Shown here piece by piece: positions 8,416 to 15,929 of a stretch of DNA of 23,704 nucleotides. A model generated the notes under the pieces. That model was not told the origin of the DNA, ran no database searches, and saw only the letters and a program-made list of their open reading frames with translations. The first letter of the stretch is position 1, and each line of letters starts with the position of its first letter. The position numbers were made by a program, and so were the translations under genes. This DNA comes from Candidatus Methanovirga basalitermitum (GTDB lineage: Archaea; Methanobacteriota; Methanobacteria; Methanobacteriales; Methanobacteriaceae): the NCBI GenBank assembly GCA_031284445.1, contig JAISZW010000130.1:1-23704 (forward strand). Direction: 5' to 3'.

Positions 8416-8427
8416 AATATATTTTTT
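8416..8427 (-). promoter_or_regulatory. TATA-like box of the tRNA-Arg gene
   Basis: On the minus strand AAAAAATATATT lies about 22-33 bases before the tRNA 5' end, the expected distance for an archaeal promoter. Confidence 0.35.
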
Positions 8428-8501
8428 GCATTTTATAAATCTTTCATGATAATATCATTATTTTAATTATTTTTAATTATAGATGTTTTGATCAAACTTT
8501 T

Positions 8502-8710
8502 TTCATAAAGTGAACTTAGGAGAATCTTTGATTTTCTGTTTGTTGGCAAAGACAACTTAGAAAACAGGAAATAAATTTCTTTAAATTCACTTTATGAATA
8601 AACGGAGAATAAATTCTCCTAAGTTACTTTCAGTAACAATAAGAGATTTTTCTCTCTTGAATGAAATGAGAGAGTTAGGAAGTGCAGGTTCCGTTTCTAA
8701 AAGTTTGGGA
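8502..8710. repeat. Compound inverted-repeat region between tRNA-Arg and the HemK-like gene
   Basis: TTCATAAAGTGAA (8502-8514) pairs perfectly with TTCACTTTATGAA (8586-8598), enclosing CTGTTT (8536-8541) with AAACAG (8562-8567). CTTAGGAGAAT (8515-8525) pairs with ATTCTCCTAAG (8613-8623), and the latter also forms the palindrome GGAGAATAAATTCTCC (8604-8619). Further hairpins follow: GTTAC/GTAAC, GAGA/TCTC and GGAA/TTCC. The arms compete with each other. It may be a structured RNA or a small palindromic mobile element. A 78-codon frame through it (8594-8830) runs antisense into the HemK gene and is not credible. Confidence 0.55.
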
Positions 8711-8723
8711 GAATATCACTATT

Positions 8724-9320
8724 TTAATGGATATTTAATGTTCCTGTTATTAAGACTATTTCTTCAAAGAAAAATCTTTCATGAGCAGTTATTTCAACTT
8801 CAAATCCTATTCTTTTTAATTGATTTATAGTCTCCTGAACCTTAGAAAGTGAGGAATGAATTATTTGAACTTTTCCTCCACATTTTAAATAGTTTTTCAC
8901 TTGATTTAGGAAAGGAGTTATAACTTTCATTCCATCTATTCCACCGTCAAATGCATGATTTAAATTATCTTCCAAAATATCATCTTTGTCAGTTGGTAGA
9001 TATGGAGGGTTAAATAAAATTAGGTCAAATTTCTTATTTTTTACTGACTCAAAAAGGTTTCCAAAACACAGTTCTATATTTTTTATTTTATTTATTTTAA
9101 TATTCATTTCTGCTAATCTTAGTGCATCATAGCTAATATCTGTTGCTATTACTGATTTAGCTAAAGTACATGCATTAATAGCTACAATTCCTGACCCTGT
9201 TCCAATTTCTAATACCTCATCTCCTTTTTTAATCATGAGATTCTCAGCTAACAAATAGCTATCATCAGATGGTTCATAGACACTATTATTTGTTTCTATT
9301 TTAAAATCTCCAATTTTCAT
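8724..9320 (-). CDS. HemK2/Mtq2-like class I methyltransferase
   Basis: A 198-aa SAM-dependent methyltransferase. The SAM motif VLEIGTGSGIVAINAC lies at about residue 36, an acidic motif VIATDIS at about 57, and NPPY at about 104. NPPY marks N-methyltransferases acting on amide or amino groups. The short length without an N-terminal helical domain fits the archaeal and eukaryal HemK2/Mtq2 group, which methylates the glutamine of the GGQ motif in release factor aRF1 together with Trm112. The substrate is inferred from family. It is the last gene of the minus-strand translation cluster, 42 bases downstream of rsmA. Confidence 0.82.
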   Translation of the reverse strand: MKIGDFKIETNNSVYEPSDDSYLLAENLMIKKGDEVLEIGTGSGIVAINACTLAKSVIATDISYDALRLAEMNIKINKIKNIELCFGNLFESVKNKKFDLILFNPPYLPTDKDDILEDNLNHAFDGGIDGMKVITPFLNQVKNYLKCGGKVQIIHSSLSKVQETINQLKRIGFEVEITAHERFFFEEIVLITGTLNIH

Positions 9321-9362
9321 TTTATCAGAAGATTACTCATATAAATCTAATTTATCTCTAAA

Positions 9363-10226
9363 TTATTTTAAAAATGGTTTTAATCGTTTAGAAAGATTAA
9401 AAATCTTTCCTGGGCTTGTTTTAATTACTCTTTGATTCAAAAGCTTATCAATTTCATTTCTATTAGATATTTTATCTAAAAACCTATAAACCTCTTCTTT
9501 ATCATCATAACCAAGTATCATTCTAGAGTCTATTAATGCATTCCTAATTTTTTTATTTTTATGCTGGAAAAGTGCTTTTGAAACCTGAATATACTCTTTT
9601 TCATATTTCCTAAATTTTTTATCCTCTTTTGGAATCAATTTAATTACTGCAGAGTGAACCTTAGGTTTTGGGAAGAATGAATTTGGGGATAAATTATCTA
9701 AAAACTCTAGATCTGCTTTAAAGTGTAACATTGCCGTCAATCTTGAATAGTTCTTAGTATTTACTTCTCCAATCATTCTCAATCCAAATTCTCTTTGATA
9801 CATTAATATACCTAAATCAAAGTCGTGTTTTAATAGTTTAAATGTGATTGGTGAGGAAATTTGATAAGGCAGATTTGATACAGCTTTATTGAACCTTGGA
9901 AAATTGACTGATAAAGCATCTTTATTGATAAGCTCTATATTATTAAACCCTAACTTATCAATTCTTTGCTTGAGAACATTGCATATTTTCTCATCTTGCT
10001 CAATAGCTATTAATTTTTTTACTTTTTCAGCTATTTTTAAACTCAATGTTCCTATACCTGAACCTATCTCAAGAACTTCATCATTTTTATTTAATCTAGC
10101 AAAATCAAGGATTTTTTCTCTCTTAAAACAATCTATTAAATAATTCTGACCTAAACTTCTTTTTAAAGATATCTTATTTTCTTTTAAAATATTCTTTGTT
10201 TCATCAAATAAGTTTTTATTAAGCAT
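9363..10226 (-). CDS. rsmA: 16S rRNA dimethyladenosine transferase RsmA/KsgA
   Basis: A 287-aa rRNA adenine N6,N6-dimethyltransferase that modifies the two adjacent adenines in the 3'-terminal helix of 16S rRNA. It has the family N-terminus KRSLGQNYLID, the SAM motif VLEIGSGIGTLSLKIAE, and the catalytic NLPYQISSPITFKLL, followed by a C-terminal helical domain (FFPKPKVHSAVIKLIP). Its length is usual. The neighbours DUF655 and HemK-like genes form the common archaeal arrangement. A 160-base gap with a TATA-like AGTATAAAAATT on the minus strand separates it from the DUF655 gene, so it may have its own promoter. Confidence 0.94.
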   Translation of the reverse strand: MLNKNLFDETKNILKENKISLKRSLGQNYLIDCFKREKILDFARLNKNDEVLEIGSGIGTLSLKIAEKVKKLIAIEQDEKICNVLKQRIDKLGFNNIELINKDALSVNFPRFNKAVSNLPYQISSPITFKLLKHDFDLGILMYQREFGLRMIGEVNTKNYSRLTAMLHFKADLEFLDNLSPNSFFPKPKVHSAVIKLIPKEDKKFRKYEKEYIQVSKALFQHKNKKIRNALIDSRMILGYDDKEEVYRFLDKISNRNEIDKLLNQRVIKTSPGKIFNLSKRLKPFLK

Positions 10227-10386
10227 TGTAAATAGTAAAATGATTAATTTAAAAGATAATTTTTATACTATTAAAAAACTTAATTTTTGGCACTAAACTT
10301 CTTGATTTATTTATAATGATCTGATAGTTTTAATGCTAAAAATTTGGTGCTACACTATAACAAATAAAATCATGATCTGAAAGAAT

Positions 10387-11022
10387 CTATTCTCTTTTCT
10401 TACTTTTTTTCCTTCCAGATCCATTCCTTCTTCTTTTTTCATGATCATTTTTTGGAGATTTTGTAAAAAGTATATATTTATTTTTACCTTTACGGTCTTT
10501 AGTAGTGTCTATTTCAATTTTTATCCTGTTAACAATAGTATTAATTGGATCAGAAAGTAATGGAACTCTTTTTTTAATGTCTTCAAAATCTTTAAAAGGT
10601 TCTTTTTCTCTTTCTTCAAGAATATGTAGCATATGTTTGTTACCAATACCAGGTAAAAGTTCCAATTTATGAAGTCGGATACTTAAAGGTTCAGAAGTAT
10701 TAAAAAAGTCAATATATTTTTTTTCTTGGTTTTGGACAATTGTTTTGATTACATAGTCAATTTCAATTCTGCTTGTAGCTGTTAAATTCTCAAAATCTAA
10801 TTTTCCTTTGACTTTATCTATTTTATTCCTTTCCTCAAGATTGGCTCCTATGTAAACAGTTTCATCTATCTCCAACCCAATGTCTGCCTTAGGTGTTAAT
10901 TCAAGAAGTGTGAAATTTTCAGTTCCTATTGCTTGAGCAAGAGGCTTTTTTTTAAAGGAGGACATACTTTCTGTTATGTAGCCTGCGGGCAAATAATCTA
11001 AAATGACTGCATAATCTTCCAT
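10387..11022 (-). CDS. DUF655 family protein with helix-hairpin-helix segment
   Basis: A 211-aa protein starting MEDYAVILDYLPAGYI, typical of the archaeal DUF655 family. The N-terminal half looks like a small beta-barrel (residues about 1-80). Residues about 120-150 contain a helix-hairpin-helix type sequence, LELLPGIGNKHMLHILEERE, suggesting nucleic-acid binding. The C-terminus is a very basic tail rich in Lys and Arg. The biochemical function is unknown. Its constant position between rpoF and rsmA in archaea suggests a role in RNA or ribosome processing; that is inference. Confidence 0.85.
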   Translation of the reverse strand: MEDYAVILDYLPAGYITESMSSFKKKPLAQAIGTENFTLLELTPKADIGLEIDETVYIGANLEERNKIDKVKGKLDFENLTATSRIEIDYVIKTIVQNQEKKYIDFFNTSEPLSIRLHKLELLPGIGNKHMLHILEEREKEPFKDFEDIKKRVPLLSDPINTIVNRIKIEIDTTKDRKGKNKYILFTKSPKNDHEKRRRNGSGRKKSKKRE

Positions 11023-11138
11023 TGTATCACGACATATTTTAAAAATAATAATATTTAAATGGTTTATATTACTATATAAAAAAGATTTTATAGATAAAGT
11101 TTAGTAGTAGACATTTATTTTACTAAATTATCTATTTT

Positions 11139-11230
11139 TATTTAAAATATCCAATATTTCTTCCATTTTTTCTTTTTTTAATATTTATTTAAAATATCCA
11201 ATATTTCTTCCATCTTTTCTTTTTTAATAG
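11139..11230. repeat. Tandem duplication (47-bp period) of the rpoF 3' end
   Basis: The stretch starting at 11139 repeats from 11186 with a period of 47 bases, differing by one substitution and a length change in a T-run. Both copies encode MEEILDILNK on the minus strand. The active reading frame now stops (KY*) within the junction, while the distal copy would read LNKNR*. Confidence 0.8.
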
Positions 11231-11504
11231 GTATTCTTTCTTTAGCAAACAATAATCTTAAATCAGGTAAATCTTCTGGTAAAATATCAGCTATTTTAAT
11301 ACCATATTTTCTTTTTACTATACTCTCAAGTTCATCTATTAATTTTTCAGTATCTTCTAAAGGAAGCTCTGAAAATTTACTAACATGATCCAATGTTAAG
11401 TTTTGTTCATAGTTTAGTTCAAATTTCTCTGAAAAATCCTCAAGAATTTTTTTAACATTGATCATAGGGATAGGATTTGTCTCCAATGTTTTTTTTCCTA
11501 TCAT
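11178..11504 (-). CDS. rpoF: RNA polymerase subunit Rpo4/RpoF
   Basis: A 108-aa protein matching archaeal RpoF (Rpo4, the Rpb4 counterpart), which with Rpo7 forms the stalk of RNA polymerase. N-terminal IGKKTLETNPIPMINVKKIL and the conserved C-terminal DILPEDLPDLRLLFAKER support this. It lies 4 bases after rpl21e, the usual archaeal pairing. The last 10-12 codons were tandemly duplicated, leaving a spare copy of the C-terminus beyond the stop codon. The stop used may therefore differ from the ancestral one, changing only the final residue or two. Confidence 0.92.
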   Translation of the reverse strand: MIGKKTLETNPIPMINVKKILEDFSEKFELNYEQNLTLDHVSKFSELPLEDTEKLIDELESIVKRKYGIKIADILPEDLPDLRLLFAKERIPIKKEKMEEILDILNKY

Positions 11505-11508
11505 AAAA

Positions 11509-11799
11509 TCACTTTTGAATTTGTAGATGTTCTGGTCTTACTATAAGCTTTTTAATTTTATTTCCATCTTTTAAGGATAATATATATGCTTTACCTTTTT
11601 CTCCAATAACTTTAGCAGTTTTACCATGAAATCTTGAGTGTGGTTGACCTTTGTGAATGCTTGGATCAATTACTATATGAACCAAGTCTTCAGTATTAAA
11701 CCTTTGAATTTTTTTTGAAATAGGGTTGGATCTTCCAGGTTTAACTACAGCTTTTAATTTATTTCTGGTTTTACTTCTAAATCCTCTTGATCTTCTCAT
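11509..11799 (-). CDS. rpl21e: Ribosomal protein eL21
   Basis: A 96-aa basic large-subunit ribosomal protein. The start MRRSRGFRSKTRNKL and the SIHKGQPHSRFHGKTAKVIGE region with the C-terminal VRPEHLQ are diagnostic for archaeal and eukaryotic eL21. Length is normal. A GAGGT ribosome-binding site precedes the ATG and a TATA-like TTATAATAT lies about 25-35 bases upstream on the minus strand. It begins the rpl21e-rpoF-DUF655 unit. The long structured gap upstream (11895-12140) could be part of its leader or a separate RNA. Confidence 0.95.
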   Translation of the reverse strand: MRRSRGFRSKTRNKLKAVVKPGRSNPISKKIQRFNTEDLVHIVIDPSIHKGQPHSRFHGKTAKVIGEKGKAYILSLKDGNKIKKLIVRPEHLQIQK

Positions 11800-11883
11800 A
11801 TTTTAACCTCATTAATCAGGACATATTATAAAACTAATTTAATATTATAAATAACATTATAAACACTTTATTACAAATGATTA

Positions 11884-12140
11884 TTTATAATGTACTTTGA
11901 ACTACCTTGACATAATGGAAGTCAAAGATTCGTGTCTATTTCTATCACTAACGAAGTTAGTCCCTAACTTTGAACCATTGGTATGCCAATGCTATTTTCT
12001 GTGAATGGGTGTGATCTCACTCCTGTCCTTTCTGTCAATACCTTTTGGTGTTTCAAACACTAAATGGCTATTTTTTTCATGCTCCCAAAATTCATCCCCT
12101 ACCTAAGATTATGAGAGGAAGGGGAATTCTTTTGGTTTTT
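11884..12140 (+). ncRNA. Candidate structured RNA in the pus10-rpl21e gap
   Basis: This stretch is a run of hairpins: TTGAC/GTCAA (11907-11925), ACTAAC-GAA-GTTAGT (11947-11961) competing with AAGTTAG-TCC-CTAACTT (11954-11970), CATTGG-TATG-CCAATG (11976-11991), GGGTG/CACTC (12007-12022), GTGTT/AACAC (12048-12060), and CCAAAA..CCCC with GGGG..TTTTGG (12085-12135) followed by a T-run. A TATA-like TTTATAAT (11884-11891) precedes it on the plus strand. I cannot assign it to SRP RNA, RNase P or another known family. Strand is uncertain: on the minus strand it would be leader of rpl21e. Confidence 0.4.
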
Positions 12141-12432
12141 AGTTAAAGTTTTAATGTTGTGCCAATACTCGCATATAATTCAAATTGGTCAGTATATACA
12201 GGAGTCTTGCGGTTATATTTACAATATTTTAGTTAAATCAAAATTAACTTCTTCACGATATTTTTTTCATCATTTTCAACAATTTTTTTTATTCTTAAAC
12301 ATTTTATTTAAAACTTTATTTATCATAATATTATCATTTTCTAATAAACACTTTATATATTTTGCTATCATATATAACAATTCTTAATTTATAATATAAA
12401 TATATACATATTGAATAAATACAATTAATATT
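12141..12432. other. AT-rich gap after pus10 with no recognised gene
   Basis: Between the structured element and the pus10 stop. The sequence is highly AT-rich. A 77-codon frame at 12154-12387 has low-complexity F/I/H-rich content and no ribosome-binding site, so it is not a gene. A TATA-like ATTATATGC on the minus strand near 12171-12180 could drive leftward transcription toward rpl21e. Confidence 0.4.
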
Positions 12433-13791
12433 TCATTTACCTACTCTAATCACATCTAATTCTCTACATAAACATTGTGTATTAAGAATTTCACTAACAC
12501 TTGGTGTTGTTCTACCATTATCACCAGAAATCAATTCTTTTATATATAATCCACCATCAGTTTTGATTTTCATTTTAAATAGATGATTATTAATAAAATA
12601 AACATCTAAATCCTTAACTTCCTTTCTTCTAACCAAATCAACTCTTCGATGAACCACTCTTGTAGGTGTTCCTTGATTAATAACATTTAAAACTTTTAAT
12701 TTTTCTAAATCCTCTTTCAAGATCTTATCCTTAGATTCAACAATAGTACAATACATTTTAAATGTATCTGGAGATGATACTTTTAATTCAACTATTCTTG
12801 ACTTAGAACAAAAATTTAAATCTAAAAATTCAGCTTTTCCTTTGCAATACTGATTAATTTCTTCATTTAACTTACCCAAATCTAAATTTCTAATTCTTGG
12901 CTCTATAATTTCGAGAACAAATGGTCTACCATTACCTAACATTCTAACATCAGTATCTTCTCTTCCAGCACCATGAAATTTCGACTTGTAACAATTTGTA
13001 GCTATTTTAACCTTTTTATAAATTAAATTTTCAACAGATTCATCATACATCCTTCCAGTAAAGTTACAATATTTGCATCCTCTCCCTCTACATTTACCAC
13101 ATGACCATTTAGTTTGTGGTATTCCTCTAATTAATTTTAAATATCTTCCTTCTATAAATAAAGGATTGATTTGTATTCTAACTTTCAAATCATCAAGATT
13201 ATTTTCTTTTAAAACATCTTTATTCTTTATTACATCCTTTTTCATACGTTTAAAGACTCTTCTTAAATCAACAACAATAACAACATCAGGGTTTTCAAAA
13301 TTAGCCTCTTTTTTTGTTAATTGCTCTAATTCTCCACCAACAATTCTATTAATCTCTTTTTTTATATTTTCAGATTCAATATCTAATTCTTCATTGATCT
13401 TTATATCTTTTTCTAAAACTTTTTTTGGAATTTTACTTCCTATTAAAAAGTTATCATATTCCAATGATAGAAATTCAACTTTTTCATCTATTTTTTTTAA
13501 AATAACTTCTTTAGGAATATTTTCAAGTATATTTCCACAAATATCACAAATATTGCAATTTAGATATTTTTCATCCATTAACTTGTTTCTAATAGCTATT
13601 CCTCTTAATTGATTTAAACTATCATCCAATAATTTAGTTAAGTCAATTGAATTGTTCATATTTTTTAATTCACTCAAAACCCACTCTTTAGAAAGAATAT
13701 ATGAAAATTTTCTTCCAAGACAGTAGTTACAGATGTTGTTATTTGTGAGTTCAAAAAGTCTTCTTATTTTTAAAATTAATTCTTCATCCAT
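12433..13791 (-). CDS. pus10: tRNA pseudouridine synthase Pus10
   Basis: A 452-aa Pus10, which forms pseudouridine at positions 54 and 55 of archaeal tRNAs. The N-terminal domain has paired zinc-binding cysteines (CNYC at about 21-24 and CDICGN at about 82-87), and a THUMP-like region follows. A second cysteine cluster reads CGKCRGRGCKYC at about 231-242. The catalytic motif is HGAGREDTDVRMLGNGRPF with the nucleophilic Asp. The C-terminal catalytic core extends to KELISGDNGRTTPSVSEIL. Its ATG follows the ffh stop after a single base, so the two genes are almost certainly co-transcribed. Confidence 0.93.
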   Translation of the reverse strand: MDEELILKIRRLFELTNNNICNYCLGRKFSYILSKEWVLSELKNMNNSIDLTKLLDDSLNQLRGIAIRNKLMDEKYLNCNICDICGNILENIPKEVILKKIDEKVEFLSLEYDNFLIGSKIPKKVLEKDIKINEELDIESENIKKEINRIVGGELEQLTKKEANFENPDVVIVVDLRRVFKRMKKDVIKNKDVLKENNLDDLKVRIQINPLFIEGRYLKLIRGIPQTKWSCGKCRGRGCKYCNFTGRMYDESVENLIYKKVKIATNCYKSKFHGAGREDTDVRMLGNGRPFVLEIIEPRIRNLDLGKLNEEINQYCKGKAEFLDLNFCSKSRIVELKVSSPDTFKMYCTIVESKDKILKEDLEKLKVLNVINQGTPTRVVHRRVDLVRRKEVKDLDVYFINNHLFKMKIKTDGGLYIKELISGDNGRTTPSVSEILNTQCLCRELDVIRVGK

Positions 13792-13792
13792 T

Positions 13793-15124
13793 TTATCTAA
13801 ACTGAGTCATAATTCTGTTCATTGAACCACTCATTTCACCACGTTTACCAAATCCTTTCATTGCTTTTTTAGTGTTATTATAATATTTTAAAAGTTCTTT
13901 AACTTCTTCATTTTTAACCCCAGACCCTCTTGCAATTCGTGTAACTCGGGACTGTTTGATTTTTTTAGGATTTTCCATTTCATACTTAGTCATAGAACTC
14001 ATAATGATTTCATAAGTCTTAATTTTATCTTCTGTCATTTTAGTAGCTTCTTTTGGAATTTTGCCACCAAGACCTGGAATCATTTGCATGATTTGTTTCA
14101 TTGGTCCCATTTTACTAATCATATCAAATTGATTTTTCATATCCATTAATGTGAACTTTCCACTTAACATATTACTCATAGTTTCATTAGCCACATTCTC
14201 ATCTATAGCCTCTTTTGCTTTTTCTACTAATGATTTAATATCACCCATTCCTAAAAGCCGTGAAATAAACCTTGCAGGATCAAAAACCTCAAAATCATCT
14301 AATTTTTCACCAGTACCTATAAATTTTATAGGGGCACCAATTTCAGCGACTGCTGATAAAGCACCTCCTCCTTTAGCAGAACCATCCAATTTTGTTACAA
14401 TAATCGAACCAACATTCGTTGTCTTAGAAAATGCTTTTGCTTGCTCACCAGCTTGCTGACCTAAAGTACCATCAATAACAAGAACAGCTTCATCAGGATT
14501 TATTACATCTGAAAGCTCTTTCATCTCTTGAAGTAAATCAGATTCATCTTTATGACGACCTGCAGTATCAAAAATAATAATTTTTTGATTTTTAAATTGT
14601 TTAAGTCCATTTTTTGCTAAACCAACAGCATCTTTATTCTTTGGATCACCATACAATGATATATGTAAATCTTCTGTTAATTGTTTTAATTGTTCATAGG
14701 CAGCAGGTCTCCATGTATCTGTAGAGACAATCGATGGATTAAAACCCTTTTTTTGAAGATATTTTGCTAATTTACCAATCGTTGTAGTTTTACCACTTCC
14801 TTGAAGTCCTAAAAACATTATTTTAAATGGTTTACCAATAATATTCAACTCATGAGCTTTTTCACCTAATAAATTAACCATTTCTTCATATACTATATTT
14901 ATAACATGTTCTCTTGCAGTCACACCTTTTGGAGGCTTTTCATTCAAAGCTCTATCCTCAATATTTTTTGTTAATCCTAAAACAAGTTTTATATTAACAT
15001 CAGACTGGATTAATGCTCTTTGAATTTCCTTTACAAGTTCTTTAACAGTTTTCTTGTCAATAACACTCATTCCAGCCAATTTTTTCATAATGCTTGTAAG
15101 GTTTTTACCTAAACTTCCCAACAT
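13793..15124 (-). CDS. ffh: Signal recognition particle protein SRP54
   Basis: A 443-aa SRP54 GTPase that binds SRP RNA and signal peptides during co-translational targeting. The N domain is at about residues 1-90. The G domain has P-loop GLQGSGKTTTIGKLAKY at about 109, DTAGRH at about 189 and TKLDGSAKGGG at about 246. The methionine-rich M domain (MISKMGPMKQIMQMIPGLGG) covers the C-terminal third, with the RNA-contacting QSRVTRIARGSGV. Length and order are normal. It is the first gene of the ffh-pus10 pair. Its 5' flank holds the structured element at 15197-15368. I did not find the SRP RNA gene itself. Confidence 0.96.
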   Translation of the reverse strand: MLGSLGKNLTSIMKKLAGMSVIDKKTVKELVKEIQRALIQSDVNIKLVLGLTKNIEDRALNEKPPKGVTAREHVINIVYEEMVNLLGEKAHELNIIGKPFKIMFLGLQGSGKTTTIGKLAKYLQKKGFNPSIVSTDTWRPAAYEQLKQLTEDLHISLYGDPKNKDAVGLAKNGLKQFKNQKIIIFDTAGRHKDESDLLQEMKELSDVINPDEAVLVIDGTLGQQAGEQAKAFSKTTNVGSIIVTKLDGSAKGGGALSAVAEIGAPIKFIGTGEKLDDFEVFDPARFISRLLGMGDIKSLVEKAKEAIDENVANETMSNMLSGKFTLMDMKNQFDMISKMGPMKQIMQMIPGLGGKIPKEATKMTEDKIKTYEIIMSSMTKYEMENPKKIKQSRVTRIARGSGVKNEEVKELLKYYNNTKKAMKGFGKRGEMSGSMNRIMTQFR

Positions 15125-15196
15125 ACCATCAACTCAAAAAATACTTATCTACCATTATAACTACTATTATCTTATTAATATTTAATCTTTATGCTA

Positions 15197-15368
15197 GGTT
15201 GTCTCAACGATGCATGGGGATCGACTTTTTTCCTATTGAATTTTTAATCTTAAATCTCTTAGATTAGGAAAATATAGATTAAAAATTCTTAATTTTTGAA
15301 ATCATTTCCATCATGTGACCTTAGCCGATCACTCAGATAAGAGGTTCTGGAAAAAATCTCAGACAACT
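15197..15368. ncRNA. Candidate structured RNA or palindromic element upstream of ffh
   Basis: Nested complementary segments fold the stretch into one structure: GGTTGTCT (15197-15204) with AGACAACT (15361-15368), TTTTTTCC (15226-15233) with GGAAAAAA (15349-15356), a perfect 13-bp stem GAATTTTTAATCT (15238-15250) with AGATTAAAAATTC (15276-15288), and an inner AATCT/AGATT hairpin. A side region has GTGA/TCAC and CTC/GAG hairpins. I could not match it to SRP RNA (no helix-8 GGAA..AGCA signature) or RNase P. It could also be a small mobile element remnant with terminal inverted repeats. Strand unknown. Confidence 0.4.
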
Positions 15369-15870
15369 GGGATTGAAATATTTTAATTAATAAATTAGAT
15401 TATTTTACTGAATTAATGAAACAGAGACCCTGTCATGTCGCATGTAAACATCTATATAGCCTAAATTTTTCATGCATATAAATCATCTAAACTCCAAAGA
15501 AAGTGTTTTACCATGATTACCAATGATTTGGTATATGTAATATTTAAAAGGCATTTTTCTATTTCTGGAAAATTTTTTCAACCAAGACATATCTATTTGC
15601 TTTTAAGTTACTCATACTTTCAAAAAAATACTGATTATATATCATCATCCTATAATTCATTCTTTCACTTTTTTATCAATGGTAAAATCATTAATAAAAC
15701 TATATAAATACTGTTATTTAAGTTTTACTATTTTATATCAGTTTATATTCTGAGCAAGATTATGTAAATGAGTAAATTTTAGTGGTTAAATAAAAATATT
15801 AGACAAATGCTGAAAATAAGGATAATGAATAAAGAAAAAAATACAACCCTTAAGTTGACATCATTGTCGT
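15369..15870. other. Long AT-rich gap with no convincing gene
   Basis: About 500 bases. A 64-codon frame at 15513-15707 is rich in F, Y, S and I, lacks a ribosome-binding site and resembles no family I know, so I reject it. Small hairpins occur near 15420 (ACAG/CTGT) and 15436 (CATG/CATG). Nothing else is seen. Confidence 0.4.
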
Positions 15871-15890
15871 GGTTAGGATATATATAATAT
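15857..15890 (+). promoter_or_regulatory. Promoter region of the DUF2121-like gene
   Basis: A TATA-like ATATATATAATAT lies at 15878-15890, about 40 bases before the start codon. Just upstream is a small palindrome, GACA-TCAT-TGTC (15857-15868), at a position where an operator or activator site could lie. The palindrome is short and may be chance. Confidence 0.35.
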
Positions 15891-15929
15891 GAAATCAAAA
15901 ATGTAGCTTATAGCAATTTAATATTGTAG

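Noticed and set aside
8594..8830. 78-aa plus-strand frame as a gene
   Set aside because: It has no ribosome-binding site, lies over inverted repeats and runs antisense into the 3' end of the HemK-like gene.
10260..10360. Imperfect repeat of TTTTGGCACTA and TTTGGTGCTACA between the DUF655 gene and rsmA
   Set aside because: The match is short and imperfect, with no consistent spacing to the promoter.
11884..12140. RNase P RNA
   Set aside because: The plus strand has a GGAAGTC and a distant CAAACACTAAATGGCTA that faintly recall conserved regions I and V. But ACAGAA is missing, there is no closing P1 helix, and too little sequence precedes the first motif.
12154..12387. 77-aa plus-strand frame as a gene
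   Set aside because: Its composition is that expected from AT-rich non-coding DNA; no ribosome-binding site or family.
15197..15368. SRP RNA next to the SRP54 gene
   Set aside because: The length is about half of an archaeal SRP RNA, and the conserved helix-8 signature is absent on both strands.
15513..15707. 64-aa plus-strand frame as a gene
   Set aside because: Low-complexity F/Y/S/I content, no ribosome-binding site, no recognisable family.
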